From Mycobacterium sp. ITM-2016-00318 (GTDB lineage: Bacteria > Actinomycetota > Actinomycetes > Mycobacteriales > Mycobacteriaceae): a stretch of 64,000 nucleotides of DNA. Positions within the stretch are counted from its first letter, which is position 1, and each line of letters begins with the position of its first letter. Location of the stretch: assembly GCF_002968285.2 (NCBI RefSeq), contig NZ_CP134400.1, positions 2,294,001 through 2,358,000 of the forward strand, in the 5' to 3' direction. Position numbers and translations under genes: made by a program. Under the pieces are notes generated by a model. That model had not been told where the DNA came from. It did not search any database and worked only from the letters and a program-made list of their open reading frames with translations. Below are positions 9,040 through 18,172 of the stretch, in pieces.

Positions 9040-9240
9040 TCAGGCGTCGACCGAGTCCGCCGAGTTCACTTCGAGGATGGCAGCCAACTCGATCAGCTTG
9101 GCTTCGTGCTCGTTAGCGTGGTGCTGACAAAACAGAAGTTCTGCGCCCGACGGCAGCTTTGCTCGCACGCGAGCAGCGGCGCCGCAACGGTCGCAGCGAT
9201 CAGCCCGGGTCAGTTCGGGACTGGTCAGAGTTGCGTTCAT
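9040..9240 (-). CDS. small zinc-ribbon-like protein (DUF7455 type)
   Basis: This 66-residue protein has CDRCGAAARVRA and FCQHHANEHE, a CxxC plus CxxHxxxH arrangement that could bind one zinc ion. I recognise it as the actinobacterial family now listed as DUF7455. The ATG at 9240 (MNATLTSPELTRADRC) is preferred over the in-frame 9288 start because the family begins there. It lies upstream of the BrkB-like gene on the same strand. Function unknown. Confidence 0.78.
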   Translation of the reverse strand: MNATLTSPELTRADRCDRCGAAARVRAKLPSGAELLFCQHHANEHEAKLIELAAILEVNSADSVDA

Positions 9241-9396
9241 GGCTCCTCCGTCTCTGCTCGTGGTGCCACCGTTAATACCCGGTTTCACGCATGTCCACTC
9301 TCTCAGACGTATGAGGATTCAGCGTTGTTCCCGAGTCGTACACGGGTGTGTCGTTTTTCACGCTCAGCGAAGTTGCGGGGAAGGCAGGCTGAAGAG

Positions 9397-9735
9397 ATGC
9401 TCGTGCACATCTGTGCCGCTGACGAGTGGCAAGCCGCCGAGGGTCGCGGTGAGCACCGTCCCGGCTCGCTCGAAGCCGTCGGCTTCGTGCATCTTTCGGC
9501 TCGTGAGCAGGTACATCTACCGGCGAACCGGCTGTACGCCGGCCGCATGGATCTGCTCCTGCTGCACGTCGACCCGGCCCGGTTGACCGCACCGCTCCGG
9601 TGGGAGCCGGGCGTGCCGTCGGACCCGGAGTCGATGCTCTTTCCGCATCTGTACGGCGCGCTGCCGGTCGCGGCTGTGACAAGCGTCACGCCGTATCAGC
9701 CGGGACCGGACGGTTCGTTCCCACCGCTGACGTAG
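9397..9735 (+). CDS. DUF952 family protein
   Basis: This 112-residue protein has the family's ordered motifs GFVHLSAREQV (about residues 28-38), a central LLLHVDPARL, and FPHLYGALPVAAV near the end. DUF952 proteins adopt an ADP-ribosyltransferase-like fold but their activity is not established. The ATG at 9397 follows GAAGAG. Its 3' end overlaps the convergent RidA-family gene by 40 bp. Confidence 0.82.
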   Translation: MLVHICAADEWQAAEGRGEHRPGSLEAVGFVHLSAREQVHLPANRLYAGRMDLLLLHVDPARLTAPLRWEPGVPSDPESMLFPHLYGALPVAAVTSVTPYQPGPDGSFPPLT

Positions 9736-10088
9736 GCGTCGGCCTCGATCTCCACCATCAGTTCGGGCGAGATCAGCGCGGCAACCTCCACCATCGTGGT
9801 GACGGGACGAATGTCGCCGAACACCTCGGCGTGAACCGCGCCGATTTCTCGCCAGCGCGAGATATCCGTGACGAACATGCGGGTTCGCACCACGTCGGAC
9901 ATCGAGGCGCCGGCTTCGGCGAGCGCGGTCTCGATGCGACGCAGGATGTTCCGCGCTTGGTCGGCTGCGGTGTCGCCGGAAGCGGTGGTTCCCGCGACCA
10001 CGACATGTGGTCCGATGCGGACCGCACGCGAATAGCCGACCTCGGCTTCGAACTTCGACCCGGACGACACATTGCGGCGATCGGTCAC
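9696..10088 (-). CDS. RidA/YjgF-family protein (Rv2704-like)
   Basis: This 130-residue protein has the RidA-family layout VGYSRAVRIGPHVVVAGTTA, ARNILRRIETALAEAGASMSD and VVRTRMFVTDI, ending in VEIEADAYV. RidA proteins hydrolyse reactive enamine/imine intermediates from pyridoxal-phosphate enzymes. The subgroup here keeps the fold, but I cannot confirm the catalytic arginine by position. Homologues are 120-140 residues. Confidence 0.85.
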   Translation of the reverse strand: MTDRRNVSSGSKFEAEVGYSRAVRIGPHVVVAGTTASGDTAADQARNILRRIETALAEAGASMSDVVRTRMFVTDISRWREIGAVHAEVFGDIRPVTTMVEVAALISPELMVEIEADAYVSGGNEPSGPG

Positions 10089-10147
10089 GTTACAAATTTA
10101 GAGCGGACTGTCGTTCTTGCGGAGTCGACTACATACACTGGGCCACC

Positions 10148-10924
10148 GTGAGCATTCTGGTGGGCTTCGCGCCGTGGTTCGTTTATTGGGTATTGGTCGG
10201 CAACGTGCCCTTCGAGGCCGCGGTGCTGGTGGCTCTCGGCGTGGCGGTGGCCTCGTTCGTGATCGGACGCGTCAAGCGCACGCCGGGGCGCACCCTCGAA
10301 ATCGGCGCTATTGGAACCTTTGTCGTGCTGGCGATCCTGACGTTCACGCTCAGCCAGTCCTTCATGGAGCAGTGGATCCAGCCGCTGAGCAACGCGGGCA
10401 TCTTCCTGGTCGCACTGGCCGGCATGCTGACCGGACGCCCGTTCGTGCGCGAGTTCGCCGAAGTCGATCAACCCGACGAGGTGATCGCGAGTGAAACATT
10501 CAAGCGCATCACGAATCTGCTGACCTGGATCTGGATCGGGGCGTTCGCCGGTATGACGGTGTCCTCGGCGATTCCGCCGATCGTCTACGGCGACGCCACC
10601 ATCCTCGACACCAGGACGCCGTTGTCGTTCCTGTGCTACTGGATCATTCCGTTCACACTGCTGGGGCTGGCCGCGCTGGCCTCCCGGGTGCTGCCGGAGA
10701 AGATGGGGCCGAGCGACGACGAGGAACGCAAGACGTCGTTCGTCACCTTCGCCGAAGCGGAGATAGACCAGCTGATGTACGCCGCCACCGAGGCCGTCAA
10801 CCGTGAGGTCGGCAAGAGCAAAGAGGCTTACGACATCAGGATCGGAAGCAAGGGCATCCCGCTGTCCGGTGACGAGACCCGCGAATCATGGCCTGCCACA
10901 TACAAAGTCCGCCCGAAGCGGTAG
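10148..10924 (+). CDS. integral membrane protein of unknown function
   Basis: This 258-residue protein has about six hydrophobic segments in the first 190 residues, then a soluble tail of about 75 residues rich in charge (EERKTSFVTFAEAEIDQLMYA). I do not recognise a family. The GTG at 10148 is chosen because the hydrophobic N-terminus begins there and a TACACT -10 element ends 8 nt before it, suggesting a leaderless mRNA. It sits where conserved gene order is interrupted between the RidA gene and sigA. Confidence 0.7.
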   Translation: MSILVGFAPWFVYWVLVGNVPFEAAVLVALGVAVASFVIGRVKRTPGRTLEIGAIGTFVVLAILTFTLSQSFMEQWIQPLSNAGIFLVALAGMLTGRPFVREFAEVDQPDEVIASETFKRITNLLTWIWIGAFAGMTVSSAIPPIVYGDATILDTRTPLSFLCYWIIPFTLLGLAALASRVLPEKMGPSDDEERKTSFVTFAEAEIDQLMYAATEAVNREVGKSKEAYDIRIGSKGIPLSGDETRESWPATYKVRPKR

Positions 10925-11055
10925 AAGGACAATCACCGCAGGTGACTCGAACGCGCTGAATTCTCCGCCGAAGAGCACCGTTCCTGACGACGCCCGGGCG
11001 CTGGTCGACGTCGTGGCTGCTACCGCACTCGAGGGATGACAGCACCCCTTAGTCT

Positions 11056-11067
11056 TTGCGTACGCAA
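11056..11067. promoter_or_regulatory. 12-bp perfect palindrome upstream of secreted-protein gene
   Basis: TTGCGTACGCAA is a perfect palindrome about 20 bp upstream of TTGACT (11087-11092). TTTGCT follows 17 nt downstream of that hexamer, giving a plausible -35/-10 pair for the gene starting at 11164. The palindrome could be an activator or repressor site. Confidence 0.4.
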
Positions 11068-11163
11068 TCACTTTCACTATCGGTTGTTGACTTAAAAGTT
11101 TGCCAAGAGTTTGCTTTTCTTCAGTCATCGGGAGTGGGTCGGGGTTTCTTGGGGGAGGACGAC

Positions 11164-11799
11164 GTGTCCCTTTATGCCAATAACCGGAGTGCCTTGTCGG
11201 CGCTGATCTCGGCGGTCGGTCTCGCGGCGGCGGCGCTCACGATGAGCCCGCAGGCAGCCGCGAAATGGCCCGCCGCCGAGCCGTGTGTGTCGCCTAGCGG
11301 CCTGACGTTGAAACAGCAGTACGGGTATTCGGTCGCGGTGGTCACCCCGACCTGCAGCCAGCTTCCGGTCGGGCAGAGGTGGGCCGTGTCGATCCCGTGG
11401 ATCGTGGCGTCGAGTTTTGAGCAGAAGCCGTCCGGCTTCGAGACGGATTACGCCACACCTCTCGACGACTTCAGGGGCAAGCTCAACAGCATCGAGTACA
11501 CCGTCGACGCGGGAACGGCCTATCAGACCAACCGGTCCTTCCCCGGCGACAACAAGCTCTGGACCGGCCAACTCCCGTCGGCGCCCGGCCAGCAGGCCAT
11601 CAACACCGTCGGCCTCGGCTCGCTCGACCCCCTGCCGCTGGGCACCCACACCGCCGAGGTGTCCTGGAAGCTGACCGCGCCGCACTGCGACGGGTTCTCC
11701 GCGGATCAAGGCACCAGCTGCCTGCCGCAGGGCGAGACGGTGGTCAAGCGCGTCACCTTCACGGTCATCGACCCGCACGCCCAAGCCGGTCAAAGCTAG
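11164..11799 (+). CDS. secreted protein of unknown function
   Basis: This 211-residue protein has a signal peptide (LSALISAVGLAAAALTMSPQAAA) cleaved near residue 28, leaving a mature domain with four cysteines and many beta-type segments. No catalytic motif is seen. The GTG at 11164 is preferred over the 11056 codon because GGGGGAGGA precedes it closely and the signal peptide then has normal length. The broken gene immediately downstream encodes another exported-type domain, so the two may once have formed an operon. Confidence 0.72.
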   Translation: MSLYANNRSALSALISAVGLAAAALTMSPQAAAKWPAAEPCVSPSGLTLKQQYGYSVAVVTPTCSQLPVGQRWAVSIPWIVASSFEQKPSGFETDYATPLDDFRGKLNSIEYTVDAGTAYQTNRSFPGDNKLWTGQLPSAPGQQAINTVGLGSLDPLPLGTHTAEVSWKLTAPHCDGFSADQGTSCLPQGETVVKRVTFTVIDPHAQAGQS

Positions 11800-11802
11800 G
11801 GA

Positions 11803-12373
11803 ATCACCCCATACCTGCGCCGGCTCAGGCGCTGCCCGACTGCTATAGCGAAGCAGCGGGGTACCAGTTCGCCGGCGGAGAAGTGATCATTCACTACCCC
11901 GAGACGGACGCAGAAACGAAATTCAATGCCCCTCGCGGCATAACGGTGGATGCTCCTGCGGAAACCTTCTACGGAAACGGCACCAGCCTAAGGGTCGAGT
12001 CAGCGGGAAGATCGACAAGGGCGGCAATTGGATAAATCTCACCGTGACGAGAGGGTCCAAGTACCCACCCCTACTTCTCAGCGGTGCCGTCGACCCCGAC
12101 AACACGGCGTCCGGGAACCTCACCTACGGGATTCACGACATGCAGGAGTGGGATTCACCCACTCAGCTTGTGTGCATTCCCGGCGCGACGGTGGAGGACC
12201 GACCGGCTGCACCTGCACCAGAGCCCGTAGCGGCGCCGGCTGACGCAGGCGCGGGTACGGCACCGGCCGAGGCGCAGGCACCCCCGCCTGAGGAGGCCGC
12301 GGCCCCACCGCCCGAGCAGAACCAGCCCTGCATCCCGGACCCGTTCGACCTCAACTTCCCCGGGGCGTGCTGA
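11803..12373 (+). pseudogene. frameshifted, 5'-truncated secreted-protein gene
   Basis: One reading frame from about 11803 to 12010 encodes PAPAQALPDCYSEAAGY, EVIIHYPETDAETK and GITVDAPAETFYGNGTSLRVESAG. Translation continues sensibly only in another frame, as KIDKGGNWINLTVTRGSKYPP and onward to 12373, ending in a Pro/Ala/Glu-rich tail and PFDLNFPGAC. One missing base near 12010 explains the shift. No start codon or signal peptide is visible in the first frame, so the 5' end is also lost or shifted. A sequencing error could account for the single frameshift but not for the missing start. Confidence 0.6.
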
Positions 12374-12917
12374 CGCCGGCCGGCTACGGCGAATCTCACG
12401 TTTTCGTCGATTTCGGTTTGCAGCGCTCGAAACTGGGCAAACATGGCCGGCGAGCGGCTAGACCGGGTTGTGGTCGCAGGTTGCTCGACAGGCAGTAGCT
12501 CGGGCAACAACCCTTGCGTCCAACAGCGCGCGCCCGCCGGGCTCTGCCGATTACAGGGGACCCATCTGGGCATGCCAAGACGCCGCCTGCGAGGCCCACT
12601 CCCAGGTGGTGTGGCACTCGCACACCGCGTGAGCCGGTGGTCTCGAGAAACGAGTCCAGGTACTCGCGCACTAGGAACCGATGAACGCTGTCCGAACCAG
12701 CAACGTCGCAGGTGATCTCAGAACGTAATAGAGGTAAATATCTTTGACTGAGCGACGGCCTTTGGCTGGCCTATGTCCGTTCATAGCGGCGCCACATCAA
12801 TGCCGAGTAACTGTCCGGGGCTGATCGCGACGCGCGGGGTCGACCATCTGTCAAAGCCGCAGTTAAATGGTCAGAGTCAGGGATCGTTCGATCCAACATC
12901 GACTCTGGGAGGTCATC
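12374..12917. other. intergenic stretch with no convincing gene
   Basis: These 544 bp hold only short, overlapping open frames without codon-usage support, including one of 90 residues on the plus strand. A TTAAAT hexamer about 50 bp before the dodecin start could serve as its -10 element. The region may contain worn remnants of a gene. Confidence 0.5.
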
Positions 12918-13124
12918 GTGTCAGGCACCGTCGCTCGAGTCAGCGAGATCAGCGCAAGGTCAGACACCAGTTTCGAAGACGCCGTGACCCTTGGCCTTGA
13001 TCGGGCCAACGCGACGCTGCGTGGTGTCACGTCGGCCTGGATAAAGGAGCAGTCGGTGGATGTGGAGAACGGGAAGGTTGTCGGCTACCGCGTCAACATG
13101 CTCGTCACCTTCGTCCTTGAGTAG
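12918..13124 (+). CDS. dodecin-family flavin-binding protein
   Basis: This 68-residue protein matches dodecin in size and pattern: GTVARVSEISARSDTSFEDAV, a helix with ANATLRGV, a central Trp, then strands ending VGYRVNMLVTFVLE. Dodecins form hollow dodecamers that bind flavins or CoA and buffer free flavin. The GTG at 12918 with an upstream GGGAGG is chosen over an in-frame codon at 12867 because dodecins are about 70 residues. Confidence 0.85.
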   Translation: MSGTVARVSEISARSDTSFEDAVTLGLDRANATLRGVTSAWIKEQSVDVENGKVVGYRVNMLVTFVLE

Positions 13125-13542
13125 CCAGAACCTCGGGGGCTAGCCCGGTCGATTCCGAGGGCTCCTGGGGCAACTAACAAACCCCTGAGGGCGGCCACCA
13201 AGACGCAGCACCGCCGCGGCTAGTGGTAGGTGAAAGCGCTTGCACGGCAGATGTTTCACCCGGGCTGTGTCACGGCGTCGGCGGCGGCTGAAGGTCAGTG
13301 CCCCCGTCCGTGGCGGTGGCGTTGTAGCCGGTTTCGCCGTCGCCGCCGTAGGTGCCGGCGACGGCGGTCGTTGGCTGTTGTCGACTGTGTTGGTGACCTT
13401 GGTGGTGTTATTGCTGTTGTTCGTGCCTAAAGCAGGAAGTTTTCGACGGGCCATGCCGATCTTGACTGGCTGCGCTGTACATGTCGACATTTCGTGACTG
13501 ACCGGCAAAAGTGCTGGTCAGGGCAAGTGCAGGGAGTGGTGC
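13125..13542. other. intergenic stretch between dodecin and sigA
   Basis: No supported gene is seen. A plus-strand frame (13240-13497) would encode an 85-residue peptide with one hydrophobic segment and a minus-strand frame (13140-13508) a Pro/Thr/Arg-rich peptide. They overlap fully and neither has a clear ribosome binding site. Confidence 0.5.
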
Positions 13543-15063
13543 TCAGTCGAGGTAGTCGCGCAGCACCTGAGAACGGCTGGGGTGACGCAACTTCGACATC
13601 GTCTTGCTCTCGATCTGTCGGATGCGCTCACGGGTGACGCCGTACACCTGACCGATCTCGTCGAGCGTGCGCGGCTGTCCGTCGGTGAGACCGAACCGCA
13701 GCCGCACCACGCCCGCCTCGCGCTCGGACAGTGTCTCGAGGACCGACTGCAACTGATCCTGCAGCAGCGTGAAGCTCACCGCGTCGACGGCGACAACGGC
13801 CTCGCTGTCCTCGATGAAATCGCCGAGCTGCGAGTCGCCTTCGTCACCGATGGTCTGGTCGAGCGAGATCGGCTCACGCGCGTACTGCTGGATCTCCAGC
13901 ACCTTCTCGGGCGTGATGTCCATTTCCTTGGCGAGCTCTTCTGGCGTCGGCTCACGGCCAAGGTCCTGGAGCAGTTCACGCTGGATCCGACCGAGCTTGT
14001 TGATCACCTCGACCATGTGCACCGGAATGCGAATGGTGCGCGCTTGGTCGGCCATGGCGCGGGTGATAGCCTGCCGAATCCACCAGGTGGCATAGGTGGA
14101 GAACTTGTAACCCTTTGTGTAATCGAACTTCTCGACGGCACGGATCAGGCCGAGGTTGCCCTCCTGAATGAGGTCGAGGAACGCCATGCCGCGGCCGGTG
14201 TAGCGCTTGGCCAGTGACACGACGAGGCGCAGGTTCGCCTCAAGCAGATGGTTTTTCGCGCGATCTCCGTCGCGGCAGATCCACGCCATGTCCCGACGCT
14301 GCGCGGCGGGCAGCTTCTCGCCCTTGTCGGCTATTTCGGCCATCAACTGCGTCGCGTAGAGGCCTGCTTCGATCCGCTTCGCGAGCTCGACTTCCTCTTC
14401 GGCGTTGAGCAGCGCGACCTTGCCGATCTGCTTGAGGTAGGCGCGCACGGAGTCTGCCGACGCGGTGAGCTCGGCGTCCTTGCGCGCCTGTCGCAGCGCC
14501 TCGGACTCCTCCTCGTCCCAGACGAAGTCGCCCGAAGCCTTGTCCTTCTCGCTGGGTTCGGCGATCTCGTCGTCCGCGGGGGCCGGGGTGATCACTGCCG
14601 GTTCGCCCTTGCCCTTCGCCTTCGGTTTGGCGGCGCCCGTCTCGTCCTCGGCGGCTTCGTCCTCGGAGTCGGCGTCGAGATCTTCGAGCTCGACCTCCTC
14701 CTCAACGAGTACGTCCGGCTCGCCGTCGAGTTCGTCGGTGGTTTCGATCTCCTCGTCCTCGGTCCCGACGGCCTTCGTGGTCGTCGGCTCCGCGGAGGTC
14801 GCCTTCTTGGCGCGGCTACGCGGTGCGGCGCCGTCGCTCTTGGCCTTGGTCGCCTTCGCGGCCTTGGCTGGCTTGGCTGCCGCGGCGCGGGTCTTGGAGG
14901 CGGCGGGCTTGTCCGCCTTCGTCGGGCTCGCGGATGCCTTGGTGGCCCGCTTGGCCGGAGATCCGTTGGTCGCCTTGGCTGCCGCGGCCTTCTTGGCTGG
15001 GGTCTTGGTAGCGGTGCGCTTCGCCGGCTTTGTGGCTGCCGGGCTTGCCTTTGTCGCTGCCAC
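13543..15063 (-). CDS. sigA: primary sigma factor SigA
   Basis: This 506-residue housekeeping sigma factor has an N-terminal half made of Lys/Ala-rich and then acidic low-complexity sequence (residues 1 to about 190), typical of mycobacterial SigA. The conserved core follows: [17 protein letters not shown] (region 1.2), [20 protein letters not shown] and [20 protein letters not shown] (region 2), region 3, and the -35-binding [21 protein letters not shown], ending [13 protein letters not shown]. It is paired with ppgK upstream on the same strand, as in M. tuberculosis (Rv2702-Rv2703). Confidence 0.97.
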   Translation of the reverse strand: MAATKASPAATKPAKRTATKTPAKKAAAAKATNGSPAKRATKASASPTKADKPAASKTRAAAAKPAKAAKATKAKSDGAAPRSRAKKATSAEPTTTKAVGTEDEEIETTDELDGEPDVLVEEEVELEDLDADSEDEAAEDETGAAKPKAKGKGEPAVITPAPADDEIAEPSEKDKASGDFVWDEEESEALRQARKDAELTASADSVRAYLKQIGKVALLNAEEEVELAKRIEAGLYATQLMAEIADKGEKLPAAQRRDMAWICRDGDRAKNHLLEANLRLVVSLAKRYTGRGMAFLDLIQEGNLGLIRAVEKFDYTKGYKFSTYATWWIRQAITRAMADQARTIRIPVHMVEVINKLGRIQRELLQDLGREPTPEELAKEMDITPEKVLEIQQYAREPISLDQTIGDEGDSQLGDFIEDSEAVVAVDAVSFTLLQDQLQSVLETLSEREAGVVRLRFGLTDGQPRTLDEIGQVYGVTRERIRQIESKTMSKLRHPSRSQVLRDYLD

Positions 15064-15256
15064 GTCACCCTTTCGTTCATGAGGATTCCGATGGCCTGGG
15101 GGCGTGCACCATCGAAAAGCGTCAGCTATGTCGAATGTGGCGTTGATCTCTGCGGGGGATACTCGCCGCTTTTCGGTCGCGGCCGCCGACCACCATTGTA
15201 ACGACAGTGTGGGATAACGCCGCGTCCAGCGGCAAATTTGACGCCTTCGGGCGTGG

Positions 15257-16066
15257 CTACTTGGCAGTAGCGGTCACGTCGATGTCCGCAGCCATCGCCG
15301 CTCCGACGATCCCCGCGGTGTTCTGCAGGGTCGCGGCCACGACCGGCGTGCGGTTCTGCAGCAGCGGAATCCACTTCTCGGCCTTGCGGCTGATGCCTCC
15401 ACCGGCGATGAACAGATCGGGCCAAATGGCGTTCTCGATCGCGACGAGCACCTTGGTGACCTCTTTGCACCAGCGCTCGTAACTCCAATCCTTGGCCTCC
15501 TTCACCGAGGACGCCGCCCGATGCTCGGCCTCCTTGCCGCCGACCTCGAGGTGTCCGAACTCGGTGTTGGGCAGCAGCACGCCGTTGTGGATCACGGCCG
15601 AACCGATGCCGGTGCCGAAGGTCAGAAGCACGATGACGCCCGTGTTGTCGCGGCCTGCGCCGAACTTCTCCTCGGCAAGTCCGGCGGCATCGGCGTCGTT
15701 GAGGACGGTCACCTGCTGCCCGTCGAGCTCCTTGCCGAAGAACTGACTGGCATTGCAGCCGATCCAGGCCTTGTCGACGTTGGCGGCCGTGCGCACGACG
15801 CCCTCGGTCACCACACCGGGATAGGTGACGCCGACCCTTTCGGTCCAGCCGAACTCGCGAACGACCGCGGCGACGGTCTTGGTGACCGCTTCCGGTGTGG
15901 CCGGCTGGGGTGTCGCGAGCTTGAAGCGCTCGCCGATCAGCTGGCCGGTGCCGAGGTCGACGATGCCGCCCTTGACGCCGCTGCCGCCCACGTCAACGCC
16001 CAGTCCCCGGCGCTGCGGACCTCCGTCGGTGCTGGGATCGGCTCCGGGTGAATCGGTCGCGGTCAT
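15257..16066 (-). CDS. ppgK: polyphosphate/ATP-dependent glucokinase
   Basis: This 269-residue ROK-family sugar kinase phosphorylates glucose using polyphosphate or ATP. Visible are the phosphate-binding [17 protein letters not shown] (about residues 22-38), the catalytic [11 protein letters not shown], and the glycine-rich GTGIGSAVI. Length agrees with M. tuberculosis PPGK (265). The ATG at 16066 is preferred; an upstream in-frame codon at 16117 would add residues unlike the family. It is probably cotranscribed toward sigA. Confidence 0.95.
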   Translation of the reverse strand: MTATDSPGADPSTDGGPQRRGLGVDVGGSGVKGGIVDLGTGQLIGERFKLATPQPATPEAVTKTVAAVVREFGWTERVGVTYPGVVTEGVVRTAANVDKAWIGCNASQFFGKELDGQQVTVLNDADAAGLAEEKFGAGRDNTGVIVLLTFGTGIGSAVIHNGVLLPNTEFGHLEVGGKEAEHRAASSVKEAKDWSYERWCKEVTKVLVAIENAIWPDLFIAGGGISRKAEKWIPLLQNRTPVVAATLQNTAGIVGAAMAADIDVTATAK

Positions 16067-16149
16067 GTGGCCACACATTAGTGGCTCGGCGGTGCTTTGG
16101 TGGGGCTGCCGGGGCATCCGTTATCGACTATTTGTGCTGCGATGAACAG

Positions 16150-17004
16150 GTGGAAAACCTCGACCTCGATCCGACCGAACTCCGCTCGGTCGCGCAGCGG
16201 TTGGCCGCCGAGGCCGCCGACTTCGTGCGGCACCGTCGCGATGAGGTGTTCAGCGGCGAACCGCAACGGGAATCGACAGGAGATGCGGTGCGTGCCAAGA
16301 GCACGCCGACCGACCCCGTGACGATCGTGGACACCGAAACCGAACGGCTGCTACGAGATCGGCTCGCTGAGCTGCGGCCCGGTGAGCACGTGCTCGGTGA
16401 GGAGGGCGGTGGGCGCCCGGACGATTCGGCGGGCCGTCCGACCTGGGTGGTCGACCCCATCGACGGCACGGTGAACTTCGTCTACGGGCTACCCGCGTAC
16501 GTGGTCTCGGTGGCCGTGCAAGTCGACGGGCAGTCGGTTGCGGGCGCCGTCGCCAACGTCGTCGACGGTGCGGTGTACTCGGCGGCGCGCGGCCGCGGCG
16601 CGCATGTGAGGCACGGGTCCACCACGGTGCCGCTGCGGGCAAGTCTTGTCGACGAGCTGTCAATGTCCTTGGTGGGCACCGGGTTCGGCTACGACCCGCA
16701 GCTTCGTCGACGCCAGGCCGCCGTGCTCGCGTCGCTGCTGCCGCAGATCCGCGATATCCGGCGGTTGGGTTCGGCGGCGCTGGATCTGTGCCTGGTCGCC
16801 GCGGGCCGACTCGACGCCTACTACGAGGAGAACCTCAACGTGTGGGACTGGGCGGCCGGCGCGCTGATCGCCGCTGAGGCGGGTGCCCTGGTTCGGGTGC
16901 CTCCGATGGGCGGAGCCGAGGAGGGCAGGGGGTTGGTCGTCGCCGCCGGGCCCGGCGTCAGTGCCGCGTTCGCCGACGCGCTCGCTCGAGCAGGCGGTGG
17001 CTGA
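16150..17004 (+). CDS. suhB: inositol-1-monophosphatase family protein SuhB
   Basis: This 284-residue Mg2+/Li+-sensitive phosphatase releases inositol for phosphatidylinositol, PIM and mycothiol synthesis. Metal-binding motifs are present: GEEGGG (Glu), WVVDPIDGTVNFVYG (motif DPxDGT), and WDWAAGALIAAEAGA (motif WDxAAG). The GTG at 16150 is taken as the start because homologues begin near LRSVAQRLAAEAADF; the frame continues upstream through the ppgK promoter region. M. tuberculosis SuhB has 290 residues. Confidence 0.92.
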   Translation: MENLDLDPTELRSVAQRLAAEAADFVRHRRDEVFSGEPQRESTGDAVRAKSTPTDPVTIVDTETERLLRDRLAELRPGEHVLGEEGGGRPDDSAGRPTWVVDPIDGTVNFVYGLPAYVVSVAVQVDGQSVAGAVANVVDGAVYSAARGRGAHVRHGSTTVPLRASLVDELSMSLVGTGFGYDPQLRRRQAAVLASLLPQIRDIRRLGSAALDLCLVAAGRLDAYYEENLNVWDWAAGALIAAEAGALVRVPPMGGAEEGRGLVVAAGPGVSAAFADALARAGGG

Positions 17005-17038
17005 CCGGCGAAAGTGGTACGGCAGCAGATGGATTCGG

Positions 17039-17695
17039 TCAGCAAGCCGTGCTGTGGATCTTGGAGATCAACGTCGGATCGGGGGGCTGGGTGGCCTCCG
17101 GTCGCAGGCTCGACAGCACGGCTTCGGTGTCATCGCTGCGCGTCAACTCGGTGAAATCGGTGCCGATGGCGAGGTCGACGGTGTTGTCGGGTCGCTGGTC
17201 CTGAAAAAGCTCCACGCACGGCGCCACCAACCAGACGGCTGCGGCGGCCGCCCGCCCGCTGGGCCCGAATCGGATCTGGCCCTGACACGACAACCGGTTG
17301 TTCGTGTACAGCGGGTCGTTCTCGGCGGTCGGCTCGGCGAATCCGAGGTCGCGCAACTGCCCGGCCACCTCTGCGGCCTGGCCGCCCTGGCCGCTGGCGT
17401 TGAGCACCCTGATCTTGGTGTCGGCCAGATTGGCGGGCCCGACCTCGGTCATGGAGGCACGCGTCACTTGCTCGCCGAGCTTCGACTGCGTCGGGTCGCT
17501 CGTCGTGTTGTCGGCGGGCGGGTTGCACGCCGCGGCCTCCGTCACGTCGGTCGGACGATTGAGGGCAATCAACCAGATGACCAGGGAGGCCACCGCCAGC
17601 ACGGCGAACATCGCGATCCCCGGTATGAAGTTGCGGCGGCGGAATGGCCGACCATGCTTGTCGAAGGCCGTGCCTTCTGTGATTTGAGCGACCAC
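17039..17695 (-). CDS. cei: envelope integrity protein Cei (LytR C-terminal domain)
   Basis: This 218-residue protein has a short cytoplasmic N-terminus, one membrane helix (IPGIAMFAVLAVASLVIWLIA, cut here at 20 residues in the core), and an extracytoplasmic LytR_C-type domain with TKIRVLNASGQGGQAAEVAGQ. Several cysteines lie outside the membrane. It corresponds to Rv2700, needed for cell-envelope integrity and virulence in M. tuberculosis. A perfect CRP-type site lies 54 bp upstream of its start codon. Confidence 0.9.
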   Translation of the reverse strand: MVAQITEGTAFDKHGRPFRRRNFIPGIAMFAVLAVASLVIWLIALNRPTDVTEAAACNPPADNTTSDPTQSKLGEQVTRASMTEVGPANLADTKIRVLNASGQGGQAAEVAGQLRDLGFAEPTAENDPLYTNNRLSCQGQIRFGPSGRAAAAAVWLVAPCVELFQDQRPDNTVDLAIGTDFTELTRSDDTEAVLSSLRPEATQPPDPTLISKIHSTAC

Positions 17696-17748
17696 ATGTG
17701 CACTCTAAATCGCCCGCTGCCACCTGTTGCGCAGGGTCAGCGGGTAGC

Positions 17749-17764
17749 TGTGACGTAAATCACA
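17749..17764. promoter_or_regulatory. CRP-type operator between cei and DUF4193 gene
   Basis: TGTGACGTAAATCACA is a perfect match to TGTGA-N6-TCACA, the site bound by CRP/Rv3676/GlxR regulators. It lies in the divergent gap, 54 bp from the cei start codon and 96 bp from the start at 17860. Confidence 0.7.
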
Positions 17765-17859
17765 CTTATGGAGTGCCGAATCGGGGCACGAATCGTTTGG
17801 CGGATGCGTTCGACGCTGGTACAAAGCTCTGTCGCATGGTTCACGGAGGGGACAAGACG

Positions 17860-18162
17860 ATGGCTACCGACTACGACGCCCCACGGCGCACCGAGACCGA
17901 CGACGTCTCCGAAGATTCACTCGAAGAACTGAAGGCTCGGCGCAACGAAGCTCAATCAGCCGTAGTGGACGTTGACGAGTCAGAATCCGCCGAAAACTTC
18001 GAGCTGCCCGGCGCCGATCTGTCCGGCGAAGAGCTCTCCGTGCGGGTGATCCCTAAGCAGGCCGACGAGTTCACCTGCTCGAGTTGCTTCCTTGTGCATC
18101 ACCGCAGCCGGCTGGCCAGTGAGAAGAACGGCATGATGATCTGCTCCGACTGCGCAGCCTGA
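17860..18162 (+). CDS. DUF4193 protein (Rv2699c-like)
   Basis: This 100-residue acidic protein has an N-terminal half with the conserved SLEELKARR segment. The C-terminal half carries FTCSSCFLVHHRSRL and MMICSDC, a four-cysteine zinc ribbon. Size and motifs match the actinobacterial DUF4193 family exactly. The ATG at 17860 follows GGAGGGGAC. Function is unknown, though strict conservation suggests a basic cellular role. It diverges from cei across a CRP-type site. Confidence 0.92.
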   Translation: MATDYDAPRRTETDDVSEDSLEELKARRNEAQSAVVDVDESESAENFELPGADLSGEELSVRVIPKQADEFTCSSCFLVHHRSRLASEKNGMMICSDCAA

Positions 18163-18172
18163 GAAAAACAGG

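Noticed and set aside
13140..13508. Opposed 122- and 85-residue frames between dodecin and sigA
   Set aside because: They overlap each other, lack ribosome binding sites and show no family; I kept the region as intergenic.
14248..15201. Plus-strand frame antisense to sigA
   Set aside because: Low-complexity Gly/Leu/Arg translation produced by the Lys/Ala-rich N-terminus of SigA.
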